Positions 1-5,445 are shown, counted from the stretch's first letter. The stretch is DNA of 5,949 nucleotides from Dehalococcoidia bacterium (GCA_030745955.1 JASLNQ010000035.1:7640-13588); one strand, 5' to 3'. The notes: generated from the sequence alone by a model not told the origin. Translations and numbers: made by a program.

Positions 1-156
1 GCCGGCTACCAGCTCCAGATGCCATTCGGTGAACAGCAGGTCGGGAGCGAGGCGCTCGATGAGTTGAAAGACCTCGACGTCGCCAACATGACACCGCTCG
101 AGGCGATCAGCGCACTGTTCCGTCTGCAAGAGCAGGCCAACAAGGCGTCCGAGTAG
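1..156 (+). CDS. mutS: DNA mismatch repair protein MutS, C-terminal end (partial, 5' end outside window)
   Basis: Reading frame 1 is open from the window edge and stops at TAG 154-156, giving the last 51 residues of a protein. The end resembles the extreme C-terminus of MutS: a short basic/acidic linker, then L-x-x-L-D-V-A-N-M-T-P-L-E-A-I and a helix ending in LFRLQEQ. In MutS family proteins this TPLEA-type segment follows the ATPase domain and forms the terminal helix-turn-helix that helps dimerisation. MutS recognises mismatches after replication and recruits MutL. The ATPase domain itself (Walker motifs) lies outside the window, so the call rests on this tail alone. No gene follows closely on the same strand; the next one starts about 356 bp downstream, so mutS probably ends its own transcript. 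Confidence 0.82.
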   Translation, partial: AGYQLQMPFGEQQVGSEALDELKDLDVANMTPLEAISALFRLQEQANKASE

Positions 157-241
157 TAAGCAGGACTGATCGCGAAGCAGGGCTGAACCTCTCGTCTCAC
201 CTCCACGAGGCCACGCGACCTGACGCGGTGCCGCCTCCCGC

Positions 242-265
242 TCGCCCTCCGCAAGGAGGAGGCGA
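242..265 (+). terminator. GC hairpin after mutS, possible terminator without an adjacent T run
   Basis: Arm TCGCCCTCC (242-250) pairs with GGAG (255-258) and GGCGA (261-265), leaving a GCAA tetraloop (a GNRA loop) and a two-base GA bulge. An alternative outer pairing uses CGCCTCC (232-238) with GGAGGCG (258-264). It is 86 bases after the mutS stop. The bases after the stem are TTCC, not a T tract; the nearest T5 is at 286-290. It is therefore either a poor intrinsic terminator or a stable 3' end structure. Confidence 0.35.
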
Positions 266-277
266 TTCCGACGAAAA

Positions 278-297
278 TCCCGGCCTTTTTAGCGGGA
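278..297. terminator. Weak hairpin with T run, terminator-like mainly on the minus strand
   Basis: TCCCG (278-282) pairs with CGGGA (293-297) around a 10-nt loop that contains T5. Read on the minus strand the stem is followed directly by TTTTCG, which is terminator-like, but no minus-strand gene feeds into it. The stem is only 5 bp and may be chance. Confidence 0.15.
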
Positions 298-298
298 G

Positions 299-328
299 TT
301 AATACAGGTACATTTCTATGAGTATAGT
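299..328 (+). promoter_or_regulatory. Weak candidate promoter for the prepilin peptidase operon
   Basis: TATAGT (323-328) is a 5/6 match to a -10 box. An 18-nt spacer separates it from TTAATA (299-304), a poor -35. Transcription from about position 335 would give a leader of roughly 180 nt before the ATG at 513. The call is tentative because only the -10 is convincing. Confidence 0.22.
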
Positions 329-512
329 CGAGTGTGGTCTAAAGCCAAAATCGGAGCGCAAACCAGCAAAATACCCCAAATCGGCCATTTTCGGTATCGT
401 CTTAATACGTGTCGCAAACACGCAGGCGGTGCCACCCTCCATGCTGCACAATCCATTACCGATCACCCGGTAAAAACCCGAATTTCTCTCCCCCAACCCT
501 CCCTACTGAATC

Positions 513-1271
513 ATGGAACCTGGCCTCCTGGCAATCCTGGGACTCTTCGTCGGCGGTGTGCTGAATGCGGTCATCGACCGCGCACCGCCCCACGCCCATG
601 TCGAGGGCGTAATCGCCAGCAACGCACGCCCACGCCAGATCCGGTGGTGGGAGTGGCTCCCGGTCATTTCTGTCGTCGGAGCTTTCAGGTCTACCCGGGT
701 GCCCTACCCCAATCTATGGATCCGGTATCCCGCAGTCGAGCTCACCACCGCCACCCTGTTCGGTCTTGCCTGGTACCGCGTGTCCGATCCGACATGGTTC
801 CTTGCCATGTCACTCACTTTCATCGCCGTCCTGATCGCCCTTGCCTTCATCGACCTTGAAACCACATACCTCCCCGACGTACTTGTGCTGCCCCTGCTGG
901 CGGTGGCCACAGTCGTCTCCTTTTTCGTGCCCGATCGGGAGTGGTGGCAGGGCCTGGCCGGTGCCGCAGCCGGGTACGCGATCTTTTACCCGTTTGCCTG
1001 GATAGGTGACCGCCTGAACCGGCCCGTGATGGGCTGGGGCGACGTAAAGCTCTCCGCCGCCATGGGTGCGCTTCTCGGACTGGCTCCCCTGTTTCTCGCC
1101 CTGTACCTTGGCGTCCTGATCGGTGGCGCGGTAGCAATCGTCGTATACGCAGGTAGAATTTTCGGCATCAACCGCATCCTTATCCCCTATGGTCCGTACC
1201 TGGTGATCGGAGCCCTGGTTTCGATGCTTTACTTCCGGTCGATCGCCGACTGGATCTCCGGCCAGGTCTGA
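513..1271 (+). CDS. Prepilin peptidase, A24 (PilD/GspO-type) aspartic protease lacking the N-terminal cysteines
   Basis: This 252-residue inner-membrane protein should cleave the leader peptide of type IV pilin-like or pseudopilin precursors. Residues 5-20 (ILGLFVGGVLNAVIDR) match the family's first membrane segment. Residues 36-76 are a cytoplasmic loop that keeps the family W-x-E-W-L-P and RYPAVEL pattern. About six further hydrophobic segments follow. The catalytic pair is visible: FID (D114) within FIDxxxxYLPD, and GWGD (G174-D177) followed by K179. IPYGPYLVIGAL (225-236) matches the conserved end motif. The canonical loop carries two CxxC pairs; here the protein has no cysteine at all. 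N-methylation of pilins is therefore uncertain, while the protease site is intact. An in-frame TGA at 507 makes the ATG at 513 the earliest start. No Shine-Dalgarno sequence precedes it, which suggests weak or non-SD initiation. No pilin genes are nearby; the next gene begins 14 bp after the stop. Confidence 0.9.
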   Translation: MEPGLLAILGLFVGGVLNAVIDRAPPHAHVEGVIASNARPRQIRWWEWLPVISVVGAFRSTRVPYPNLWIRYPAVELTTATLFGLAWYRVSDPTWFLAMSLTFIAVLIALAFIDLETTYLPDVLVLPLLAVATVVSFFVPDREWWQGLAGAAAGYAIFYPFAWIGDRLNRPVMGWGDVKLSAAMGALLGLAPLFLALYLGVLIGGAVAIVVYAGRIFGINRILIPYGPYLVIGALVSMLYFRSIADWISGQV

Positions 1272-1275
1272 GGAG
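1270..1275 (+). promoter_or_regulatory. Ribosome binding site overlapping the prepilin peptidase stop codon
   Basis: GAGGAG lies 10 nt before the ATG at 1286 and overlaps the TGA stop (1269-1271) of the preceding gene. It fixes the start of the hydrolase gene and supports translational coupling in a two-gene operon. Confidence 0.7.
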
Positions 1276-1285
1276 TGCTTCCTGC

Positions 1286-1906
1286 ATGACGCAAATTGAT
1301 GTGATACAGGTCGGCACACTCGCTACCAACTGTTACGTGGTTCACGCCGAGAACTCATCGTCATGCATCGTGATCGATCCGGGTGGAGAGGCAGCGCGTA
1401 TAACCGCCTTTCTCGATGAAAGCAATCTCACGCCCGGCAGGATAATCGCTACCCACGCACATGCCGACCACGCCGGTGCCGCTGCCCCGCTGGTCGACCG
1501 CTACGGGTGCGACTTCGCGATCGGTGCCGCAGACGTACGGGCCATCGCAGAACAGACCGCCTGGCTTAAGAACATGCTGGGTGACTACGAAGAACCGCCG
1601 GCGCCCTCCCTGGAGTTGCTGGGCGGGGAAACCCTGGACTGTGATGGATTTGAGATCGGCGTGCTGGCGACTCCGGGCCATACGAGCGGGAGCATATCCC
1701 TGCACGTCGACGGCAGTGTGTTCACCGGCGACACCCTGTTCCGGGAGTCCATCGGCCGGTTCGACCTTTCCGATGGCAATCAGGAAGCAGAAGTAGCGAG
1801 CATACGAAACGTGCTGTTCGCCCTCGACGATTCAACCCTTGTCCTCCCAGGCCACGGTCCTTCAACTGCCATAGGCCACGAAAAAACCGCCAACCCGTTC
1901 GTATAA
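1286..1906 (+). CDS. MBL-fold metallo-hydrolase, glyoxalase II-like (YcbL type)
   Basis: This is a compact 206-residue soluble protein of the metallo-beta-lactamase superfamily. The di-metal site is complete: THAHADH (H57, H59, D61, H62), TPGHT (H132), FTGDTLF (bridging D149) and LPGHG (H190). The start GTLATNCYVV and the ending G-H-E-K-T-A-N-P-F-V are typical of the short glyoxalase II-like branch, which lacks the C-terminal substrate domain of classical GloB. By family, such enzymes hydrolyse thioesters such as S-lactoylglutathione or related thiols; the real substrate cannot be read from sequence. The gene starts 14 bp after the prepilin peptidase stop with a GAGGAG site, so the two are probably co-transcribed, although no functional link is obvious. 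The stop lies about 160 bp before the bidirectional terminator. Cysteines C6-region (C16), C27, C75 and C119 are ordinary and not part of the metal site. Confidence 0.9.
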   Translation: MTQIDVIQVGTLATNCYVVHAENSSSCIVIDPGGEAARITAFLDESNLTPGRIIATHAHADHAGAAAPLVDRYGCDFAIGAADVRAIAEQTAWLKNMLGDYEEPPAPSLELLGGETLDCDGFEIGVLATPGHTSGSISLHVDGSVFTGDTLFRESIGRFDLSDGNQEAEVASIRNVLFALDDSTLVLPGHGPSTAIGHEKTANPFV

Positions 1907-1964
1907 ACCCCACCGCCCGGTCCGAACGCTGGAAAACAGGTCGATCGGCAGGAAAGTGATCGAA

Positions 1965-1995
1965 CGGGATCGCCCCATCAAAATCCCGGATCCCG
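1965..1995. repeat. Short inverted repeat in the 3' region after the hydrolase gene
   Basis: CGGGATC (1965-1971) and GATCCCG (1989-1995) are perfect 7-bp arms around a 17-nt loop. A competing pairing GGGAT (1966-1970) with ATCCC (1983-1987) also exists. No T run follows on either strand. It may be a structured 3' UTR element or chance. Confidence 0.25.
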
Positions 1996-2066
1996 ACCCG
2001 GCGACGTCCAGCTCCCTGGCACAGCGATTTCCCGGTGCCCTCCCGCTGAGTGACACCCGAACAGGC

Positions 2067-2098
2067 AAACGCCCGGGCCTCAATTGGACCGGGCGTTT
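2067..2098. terminator. Bidirectional intrinsic terminator between convergent operons
   Basis: AAACGCCCGG (2067-2076) and CCGGGCGTTT (2089-2098) form a perfect 10-bp stem with a 12-nt loop; CC (2078-2079) and GG (2086-2087) could extend it inside. The A and T ends make it work on both strands: TTTCT follows on plus, TTTGCC on minus. It is 33 nt past the hppA stop and about 160 nt past the hydrolase stop, exactly where the two converging transcripts would meet. Confidence 0.85.
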
Positions 2099-2131
2099 CT
2101 CGGCGGTTCTAGTCTCGTTTCTTCCCGGCGC

Positions 2132-4240
2132 TCACACGAACAGCGGACCGAAGATCAACGACACGATCGCCATCAGCTTCAGCAGGATGTTAATCGCGGG
2201 GCCCGACGTGTCCTTGAACGGGTCGCCTACGGTATCGCCTGAAACGGCAGCGGCATGCGTATCGGAGCCCTTGCCACCAAAGTTACCCAGTTCGACGTAC
2301 TTCTTCGCGTTGTCCCACGCACCGCCCGCATTCGCCATGAAGATCGCCAGCAGGAAACCCGAAACAATCGAACCGGCCAGCAGGCCGCCCAGCGCCGCGG
2401 CGCCCATCACGGACCCGATAAGGATCGGCGCGATGATTGCGATCAATCCGGGCAGCACCATCGCCTTGAGCGCACCCTCCGTGCTGATCGCCACCGCACG
2501 GGCGGCATCGGGCTTGACGCCCTCTCTGCCCTCACGTAGACCGGGGATCTCCCGGAACTGCCGCCGGACCTCCTCGATCATCGATCCGGCCGCCGTCCCG
2601 ACTGCCTGCATCGTCAAACCCGAGAACAGGAAAGGCAGGAGTCCCCCGATTATCGTTCCCATCAAAACCCTGGGATTCAGCAGGTCGAGATTCGTGATAC
2701 CCGTGACGAACGAATACGCCACCAGGAGGGCCAGCGCCGTCAGCACAGCCGATCCGATTGCAAAGCCCTTACCCGTGGCCGCCGTGGTATTCCCAAGGGC
2801 GTCCAGGGCATCTGTGCGCTCGCGTACCTCAGGCTCAAGGTGTGCCTGCTCGGCGATACCACCCGCATTGTCGGCCACCGGGCCATAAGCGTCGGTCGCC
2901 AGCGTGATACCGAGCGTCGAGAGCATGCCGACAGCTGCAAGGCCAATGCCGTACAGGCCAGCGAGCTCGTTGGCGACGTAGATGCCGACCACGATCGCAA
3001 GCGCGGGAATGACCGTGCTGTAGAGGCCGACCGAAAGACCGGCGATGATCGTCGAAGGGTGTCCCGTCTGCGCCTGCTGGGCGATCCACTTCACGGGATT
3101 GAACTCAAATCCGAGGATTTTCAGGCCTTCGTAGGATGTAAACCACTCGGTCGACGTCCCGATCACCTGGCCGACTATGATCCCGGTTACAACTACCCAG
3201 AGCAGATCGAACGGGAGTTCGGTCGAGTTGATGAAGACGGCCGTACCGATCAGCGACAACGCCCCGGCGCTGAAGATTCCGTAACGCAGTGTCCAGAGCA
3301 GTTTCCCCATGTCGGCCTTATCGCCTGTCCGCACCAGGAACATTCCCAGGATGGATGCGATGATGCCGATCCCGGCGATCATGAGCGGAAGGACGGCTTT
3401 TTCCGCGTCTACATCGAACCCCAGCGGGGTAATTTCAGTCCGGCCCCCAACGGTTGCGACTGTGAAGAAGGCGAGCGAGATTGTGGCGATGATCGAGCCA
3501 ACGTACGACTCGAACAGATCGGCACCCATTCCGGCTACATCACCAACGTTATCGCCCACGTTGTCGGCGATCACGGCCGGGTTACGCGGGTCGTCTTCGT
3601 CGAGGCCAGCCTCAACCTTGCCAACGAGGTCGGCGCCAACATCTGCGGCCTTCGTGTAAATACCGCCGCCGACCCGGGCGAACAGTGCTATAGAAGATGC
3701 CCCGAACCCGAAGCCCGCAATGACGTTCGGGTTTCCAAACACCAGCCACAACGCCGAAACGCCGATGATGCCGATTCCGACGACTGTCAAGCCCATCACG
3801 GCTCCGGTGCTGAATGCAACCTGCAATGCCTTGTTTAGACCGGTCTGGGCGGCCGTTGCAGTCCGGGTGTTTCCCCGCACCGCGATGCTCATTCCGATGA
3901 AGCCGGCGAGACCCGATCCAATCGCACCGAGCAGGTACGCAATCGCCGTCCATGGACCCTCTGCAGTCACCTCGCCACCGGCGCCGAGCTCGTCGATCTT
4001 CGCGTTATCGAGAATGTTGTAGTCGATGAACAGCGCGAGGACGATGAAAATGATCACCACGAACACGGCAAGGATCATATATTCCTTGCGCAGGAACGCT
4101 GCCGAACCCTCCTGGATCAGGTCGCCGATCTCCCGGACCGTTTCATTACCCTGTGACTGCCTTAACACGCGCATGGCGAGCAGGGCAGCCGCTACGAGGC
4201 CAACGCCCCCGGCTGCTATCGCAAGCAGGATCGAATCCAT
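2132..4240 (-). CDS. hppA: K+-dependent membrane-bound ion-pumping pyrophosphatase, probably Na+-translocating
   Basis: This integral membrane enzyme couples PPi hydrolysis to export of Na+ or H+. Its 702 residues and roughly 16 hydrophobic segments are the family's normal size. PPi/Mg-site motifs are all visible: DVGADLVGKVE (200-210), DNVGDNVGD (D226, D230, D234), ATDAYGPVADNAGG (near 448-460), NAGGAWDNAKK (637-647) and GDTVGDPFKDT (668-678). GNTTAATGKG has Ala487 and Gly490 where K+-independent enzymes have Lys and Thr, so K+ dependence is expected. GADLFESYVGS carries D241 and E244, the spacing of Na+ pumps such as that of Thermotoga maritima, unlike the plant H+ type. I chose the ATG at 4240, preceded by GGGGA 6 nt upstream and opening directly into the first membrane helix. 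An in-frame GTG (4282) and ATG (4270) would add 14 or 10 polar residues without an SD. The gene is transcribed alone between its own promoter and the terminator at 2067. Confidence 0.95.
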   Translation of the reverse strand: MDSILLAIAAGGVGLVAAALLAMRVLRQSQGNETVREIGDLIQEGSAAFLRKEYMILAVFVVIIFIVLALFIDYNILDNAKIDELGAGGEVTAEGPWTAIAYLLGAIGSGLAGFIGMSIAVRGNTRTATAAQTGLNKALQVAFSTGAVMGLTVVGIGIIGVSALWLVFGNPNVIAGFGFGASSIALFARVGGGIYTKAADVGADLVGKVEAGLDEDDPRNPAVIADNVGDNVGDVAGMGADLFESYVGSIIATISLAFFTVATVGGRTEITPLGFDVDAEKAVLPLMIAGIGIIASILGMFLVRTGDKADMGKLLWTLRYGIFSAGALSLIGTAVFINSTELPFDLLWVVVTGIIVGQVIGTSTEWFTSYEGLKILGFEFNPVKWIAQQAQTGHPSTIIAGLSVGLYSTVIPALAIVVGIYVANELAGLYGIGLAAVGMLSTLGITLATDAYGPVADNAGGIAEQAHLEPEVRERTDALDALGNTTAATGKGFAIGSAVLTALALLVAYSFVTGITNLDLLNPRVLMGTIIGGLLPFLFSGLTMQAVGTAAGSMIEEVRRQFREIPGLREGREGVKPDAARAVAISTEGALKAMVLPGLIAIIAPILIGSVMGAAALGGLLAGSIVSGFLLAIFMANAGGAWDNAKKYVELGNFGGKGSDTHAAAVSGDTVGDPFKDTSGPAINILLKLMAIVSLIFGPLFV

Positions 4241-4259
4241 CGAATTTCCCCGCGAAAGA

Positions 4260-4298
4260 ACCTTCCACATTCGATCGCACACGGCGTCGTGGGAAGGT
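4260..4298 (-). promoter_or_regulatory. Leader hairpin upstream of the hppA ribosome binding site
   Basis: On the plus strand ACCTTCCAC (4260-4268) pairs with GT-GGAAGGT (4289-4290 and 4292-4298), giving a 9-bp stem with one bulged base at 4291. In the hppA mRNA it would end 8-9 nt before the GGGGA site and enclose the alternative GTG start. The sequence shows the stem; any role in translation control is inference. Confidence 0.35.
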
Positions 4299-4386
4299 CC
4301 GAATTAGAGATTGGAAAATCAGATCGCCGATCATTTCCGACCCTCGAAGTCGATACGGCTCCACCCAACCTCTGGTTGACTTGAAA

Positions 4387-4415
4387 ACGCTAGCACTGGC
4401 CTACAGGCCAGTCAA
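4387..4415 (-). promoter_or_regulatory. Sigma70-type promoter of hppA
   Basis: On the minus strand TTGACT (4410-4415, 5/6 match to the -35 box) is followed by an optimal 17-nt spacer (4393-4409) and TAGCGT (4387-4392, keeping the TA...T core of a -10). Transcription would start near 4380 and give a leader of about 140 nt before the ATG at 4240. Orientation and position fit hppA only. Confidence 0.55.
4395..4412. promoter_or_regulatory. 18-bp palindrome in the hppA promoter spacer, likely operator
   Basis: ACTGGCCTACAGGCCAGT has perfect 8-bp arms (4395-4402 and 4405-4412) and a 2-bp centre. It fills the space between the -35 and -10 boxes and overlaps part of the -35, the classic place for a repressor or a MerR-type regulator. 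A wider inverted pair, GTTGACT (4375-4381) and AGTCAAC (4410-4416), overlaps it. The binding protein is unknown. Confidence 0.5.
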
Positions 4416-4464
4416 CGAGCACGAGTGTTGATTACGAGATTCGACACCATCGAAAATTATCCCA

Positions 4465-4490
4465 CCGAGTCCGCTCGAGCTAACTCGGAC
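4465..4490. repeat. Hairpin-prone inverted repeat between thiE and hppA
   Basis: CCGAGT (4465-4470) and ACTCGG (4483-4488) form a 6-bp stem with a 12-nt loop containing the 8-bp palindrome GCTCGAGC (4473-4480). A competing pairing is GTCCG (4469-4473) with CGGAC (4486-4490). On the minus strand the stem is followed after 8 nt by TTTT, so it could act as a weak thiE terminator, about 95 nt past the stop. Confidence 0.3.
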
Positions 4491-4583
4491 CGCTGTGACC
4501 AGGGTCGCAGGTAACGGTTTCTTATCCGGTTCATGCCCATCCAATTTCCCGGCGGGACTCCAGGATCTTCAATTGACCGGCAG

Positions 4584-5237
4584 CTAGCCCTTTGCCCTCC
4601 CGAACAGATCCACGAGCTCGGAGGTGGCCGCAGCGACGTCTTCGGCTCGCGTGACCGCAGTTGCCACACAGATTGTGTCGGCCCCCGCTTCGACAACCGA
4701 TGCCAGGTTCGAGGCGTTGATCCCGCCGATTGCCACTACCTGGCCCGGGCACGATTCGCTCACGGCTCGCAGCGTATCCAGTCCGGCCGGCCTCGTATCG
4801 GACTTCGTACTCGTAGGGAAAATGGTCCCGACCGCCAGGTAGTCGGCCCCGTCCCGCACCGATTCTTCGGCCTCGGTAAGCAGGGCGTTGGACGTGCCGA
4901 CGATCTGCCGGTCGTCGAGGACGAGGCGTGTATCTTCCACGCGCAGGTCCTTCTGGCCGACATGGAGGCCGTCCGAGCCGATTATTCGTGCGACATCGGC
5001 GTGGTCGTTCACGATGAAAAGCCTGCCGTGATCGTGGGCGATCTTCTGGATCTGCACTGCGCGCTCGGTTATCTGGCGCTTTGCCGACAGCTTGTCTCGA
5101 AGCTGTACGACAGAGGCCCCGGCCTCGAGCGCCGCTCCGGCTACATCGATGACATCGCGCCCGTTCGTGTGCTCGGGGTCGACGATCACGTAAATGCCCG
5201 TCATCCTTGCAGCTATCTGTGTCCTCAGCGGATTCAA
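4584..5237 (-). CDS. thiE: Thiamine phosphate synthase (TTG start)
   Basis: This 217-residue TIM-barrel enzyme joins HMP-pyrophosphate with the thiazole phosphate to make thiamin phosphate, releasing PPi. Visible landmarks in order are GIYVIVD (14-20, first strand), VVQLRDK (43-49, pyrophosphate-binding Arg/Lys), FIVNDHADVA (N77, D78), GLHVGQKDL (90-98, metal-binding D97), GTSN (114-117), ADYLAVGTIFPTSTK (131-145, the usual PTxTK loop), VVAIGGIN (167-174) and a final phosphate-binding ICVATAV strand. The usual GxST(H) motif reads GTSN, a mild variation. The start is TTG at 5237: AAAGGA lies 7 nt upstream in the right place, and the ATG at 5204 would start just two residues before the first strand. 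The gene stands alone, with no other thi gene in the window. The candidate promoter leaves only a leader of about 55 nt, too short for a TPP riboswitch. Confidence 0.92.
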   Translation of the reverse strand: MNPLRTQIAARMTGIYVIVDPEHTNGRDVIDVAGAALEAGASVVQLRDKLSAKRQITERAVQIQKIAHDHGRLFIVNDHADVARIIGSDGLHVGQKDLRVEDTRLVLDDRQIVGTSNALLTEAEESVRDGADYLAVGTIFPTSTKSDTRPAGLDTLRAVSESCPGQVVAIGGINASNLASVVEAGADTICVATAVTRAEDVAAATSELVDLFGRAKG

Positions 5238-5244
5238 AACTCGT

Positions 5245-5249
5245 TCCTT
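5245..5249 (-). promoter_or_regulatory. Ribosome binding site that decides the thiE TTG start
   Basis: Reading the minus strand, AAGGA sits 7 nt before TTG (5235-5237). No comparable site precedes the internal ATG at 5204, so TTG is the better start. Confidence 0.6.
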
Positions 5250-5299
5250 TGAGTGTTCTGTGCTGATCTGATTTCTGAAAAATACGTCCAGTTAGCACG

Positions 5300-5327
5300 A
5301 CTATACTGAATTTGGTGCCTGCACCAA
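5300..5327 (-). promoter_or_regulatory. Candidate thiE promoter
   Basis: On the minus strand TATAGT (5300-5305, 5/6 match) is a good -10. TTGGTG (5322-5327) lies 16 nt upstream and keeps the TTG of a -35. The start site would be near 5293, leaving a short leader before the TTG at 5237. The -35 is embedded in a palindrome listed separately. Confidence 0.42.
5312..5327. promoter_or_regulatory. 16-bp palindrome in the thiE/cyclase divergent region, likely operator
   Basis: TTGGTGCCTGCACCAA has perfect 7-bp arms (5312-5318 and 5321-5327) around a 2-bp centre. It covers the candidate thiE -35 and most of its spacer, and lies 128 bp before the divergent cyclase start, so it could act on either gene. 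Size and symmetry fit a dimeric helix-turn-helix repressor; the regulator is unknown. Confidence 0.45.
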
Positions 5328-5386
5328 GAGCCACTACAAGCCTGCACACAGCTGGAATTGCGTATATTTGCGCGTAGATTCCGGCC

Positions 5387-5396
5387 ATCCCGGGAT
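5387..5396. repeat. 10-bp palindrome upstream of the cyclase gene
   Basis: ATCCCGGGAT is a perfect palindrome 59 bp before the cyclase start, in the likely promoter zone. At this length it could be chance. I could not place a convincing -35/-10 pair for the cyclase; TATATT (5363-5368) and TATGCT (5401-5406) are -10-like but lack good -35 boxes. Confidence 0.2.
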
Positions 5397-5440
5397 TCTG
5401 TATGCTTCACCGACTTTACCAACTAAGCATGGGCGAGCAT

Positions 5441-5445
5441 AGGAG
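5441..5445 (+). promoter_or_regulatory. Ribosome binding site that decides the cyclase start
   Basis: AGGAG lies 10 nt before the ATG at 5456. Two earlier in-frame ATGs (5402 and 5429) have no Shine-Dalgarno sequence in front of them. Confidence 0.6.

Larger units (their letters stand above)
157..512. other. Intergenic region between mutS and the prepilin peptidase gene
   Basis: I see no convincing coding region on either strand here. It holds a strong GC hairpin (242-265), a weak hairpin over a T run (278-297), a weak promoter-like pair (299-328), a small hairpin with arms CGTGT/ACACG (408-412 and 418-422), and a 6-bp hairpin with arms TTACCG/CGGTAA (456-461 and 468-473). The two last hairpins would lie in the leader of the downstream gene. 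The stretch from about 285 to 410 is clearly richer in A+T than the flanking genes, as expected for a promoter region. Confidence 0.6.
4241..4583. other. Intergenic and leader region between thiE and hppA
   Basis: I find no gene here. From hppA outward it contains a leader hairpin close to the ribosome binding site (4260-4298), an odd palindrome GATCGCCGATC (4322-4332), the hppA promoter with its embedded palindrome (4387-4415), a small hairpin TTCGA/TCGAA (4440-4454) and a larger hairpin-prone element (4465-4490). No clear intrinsic terminator follows thiE. I also looked for a TPP riboswitch (CUGAGA-type signature) and did not find one. Confidence 0.6.

Noticed and set aside
332..859. 175-residue plus-strand open frame before and over the prepilin peptidase
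   Set aside because: Its second half is out of frame with a clearly conserved gene, and its first half has no recognisable feature. The composition is Pro/Arg/His-rich shadow type.
1943..1972. Three GATCG pentamers within 30 bp
   Set aside because: The word is short and common in this GC-rich sequence and the spacing is irregular (15 and 10 bp), so there is no support for a repeat array or binding cluster.
1956..2888. 310-residue open frame on the plus strand
   Set aside because: It runs across the terminator and antisense to the certain hppA coding sequence. The translation is rich in Ser, Pro, Ala and Arg with no recognisable domain, typical of an antisense shadow in GC-rich DNA.
2840..3838. 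332-residue open frame on the plus strand
   Set aside because: It is entirely antisense to hppA, low in hydrophobic blocks, and rich in Asp, Arg, His and Cys as expected from reverse reading of membrane-helix codons. No family resemblance or RBS.
4415..4438. Three ACGAG repeats upstream of the hppA promoter
   Set aside because: They are irregularly spaced 5-mers with no iteron-like pattern, most likely chance.
4500..4583. TPP riboswitch-like bases downstream of thiE on the minus strand (GAACCGGATAAGAAACCG)
   Set aside because: It vaguely resembles the 3' half of a TPP aptamer, but the CUGAGA half and the closing stems are missing. It also lies after thiE and before hppA, which is not a thiamin gene.
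4531..5388. 285-residue minus-strand open frame overlapping thiE
   Set aside because: It is an out-of-frame shadow of thiE with very high Arg and Gly content. The thiE frame has all family motifs and an RBS.
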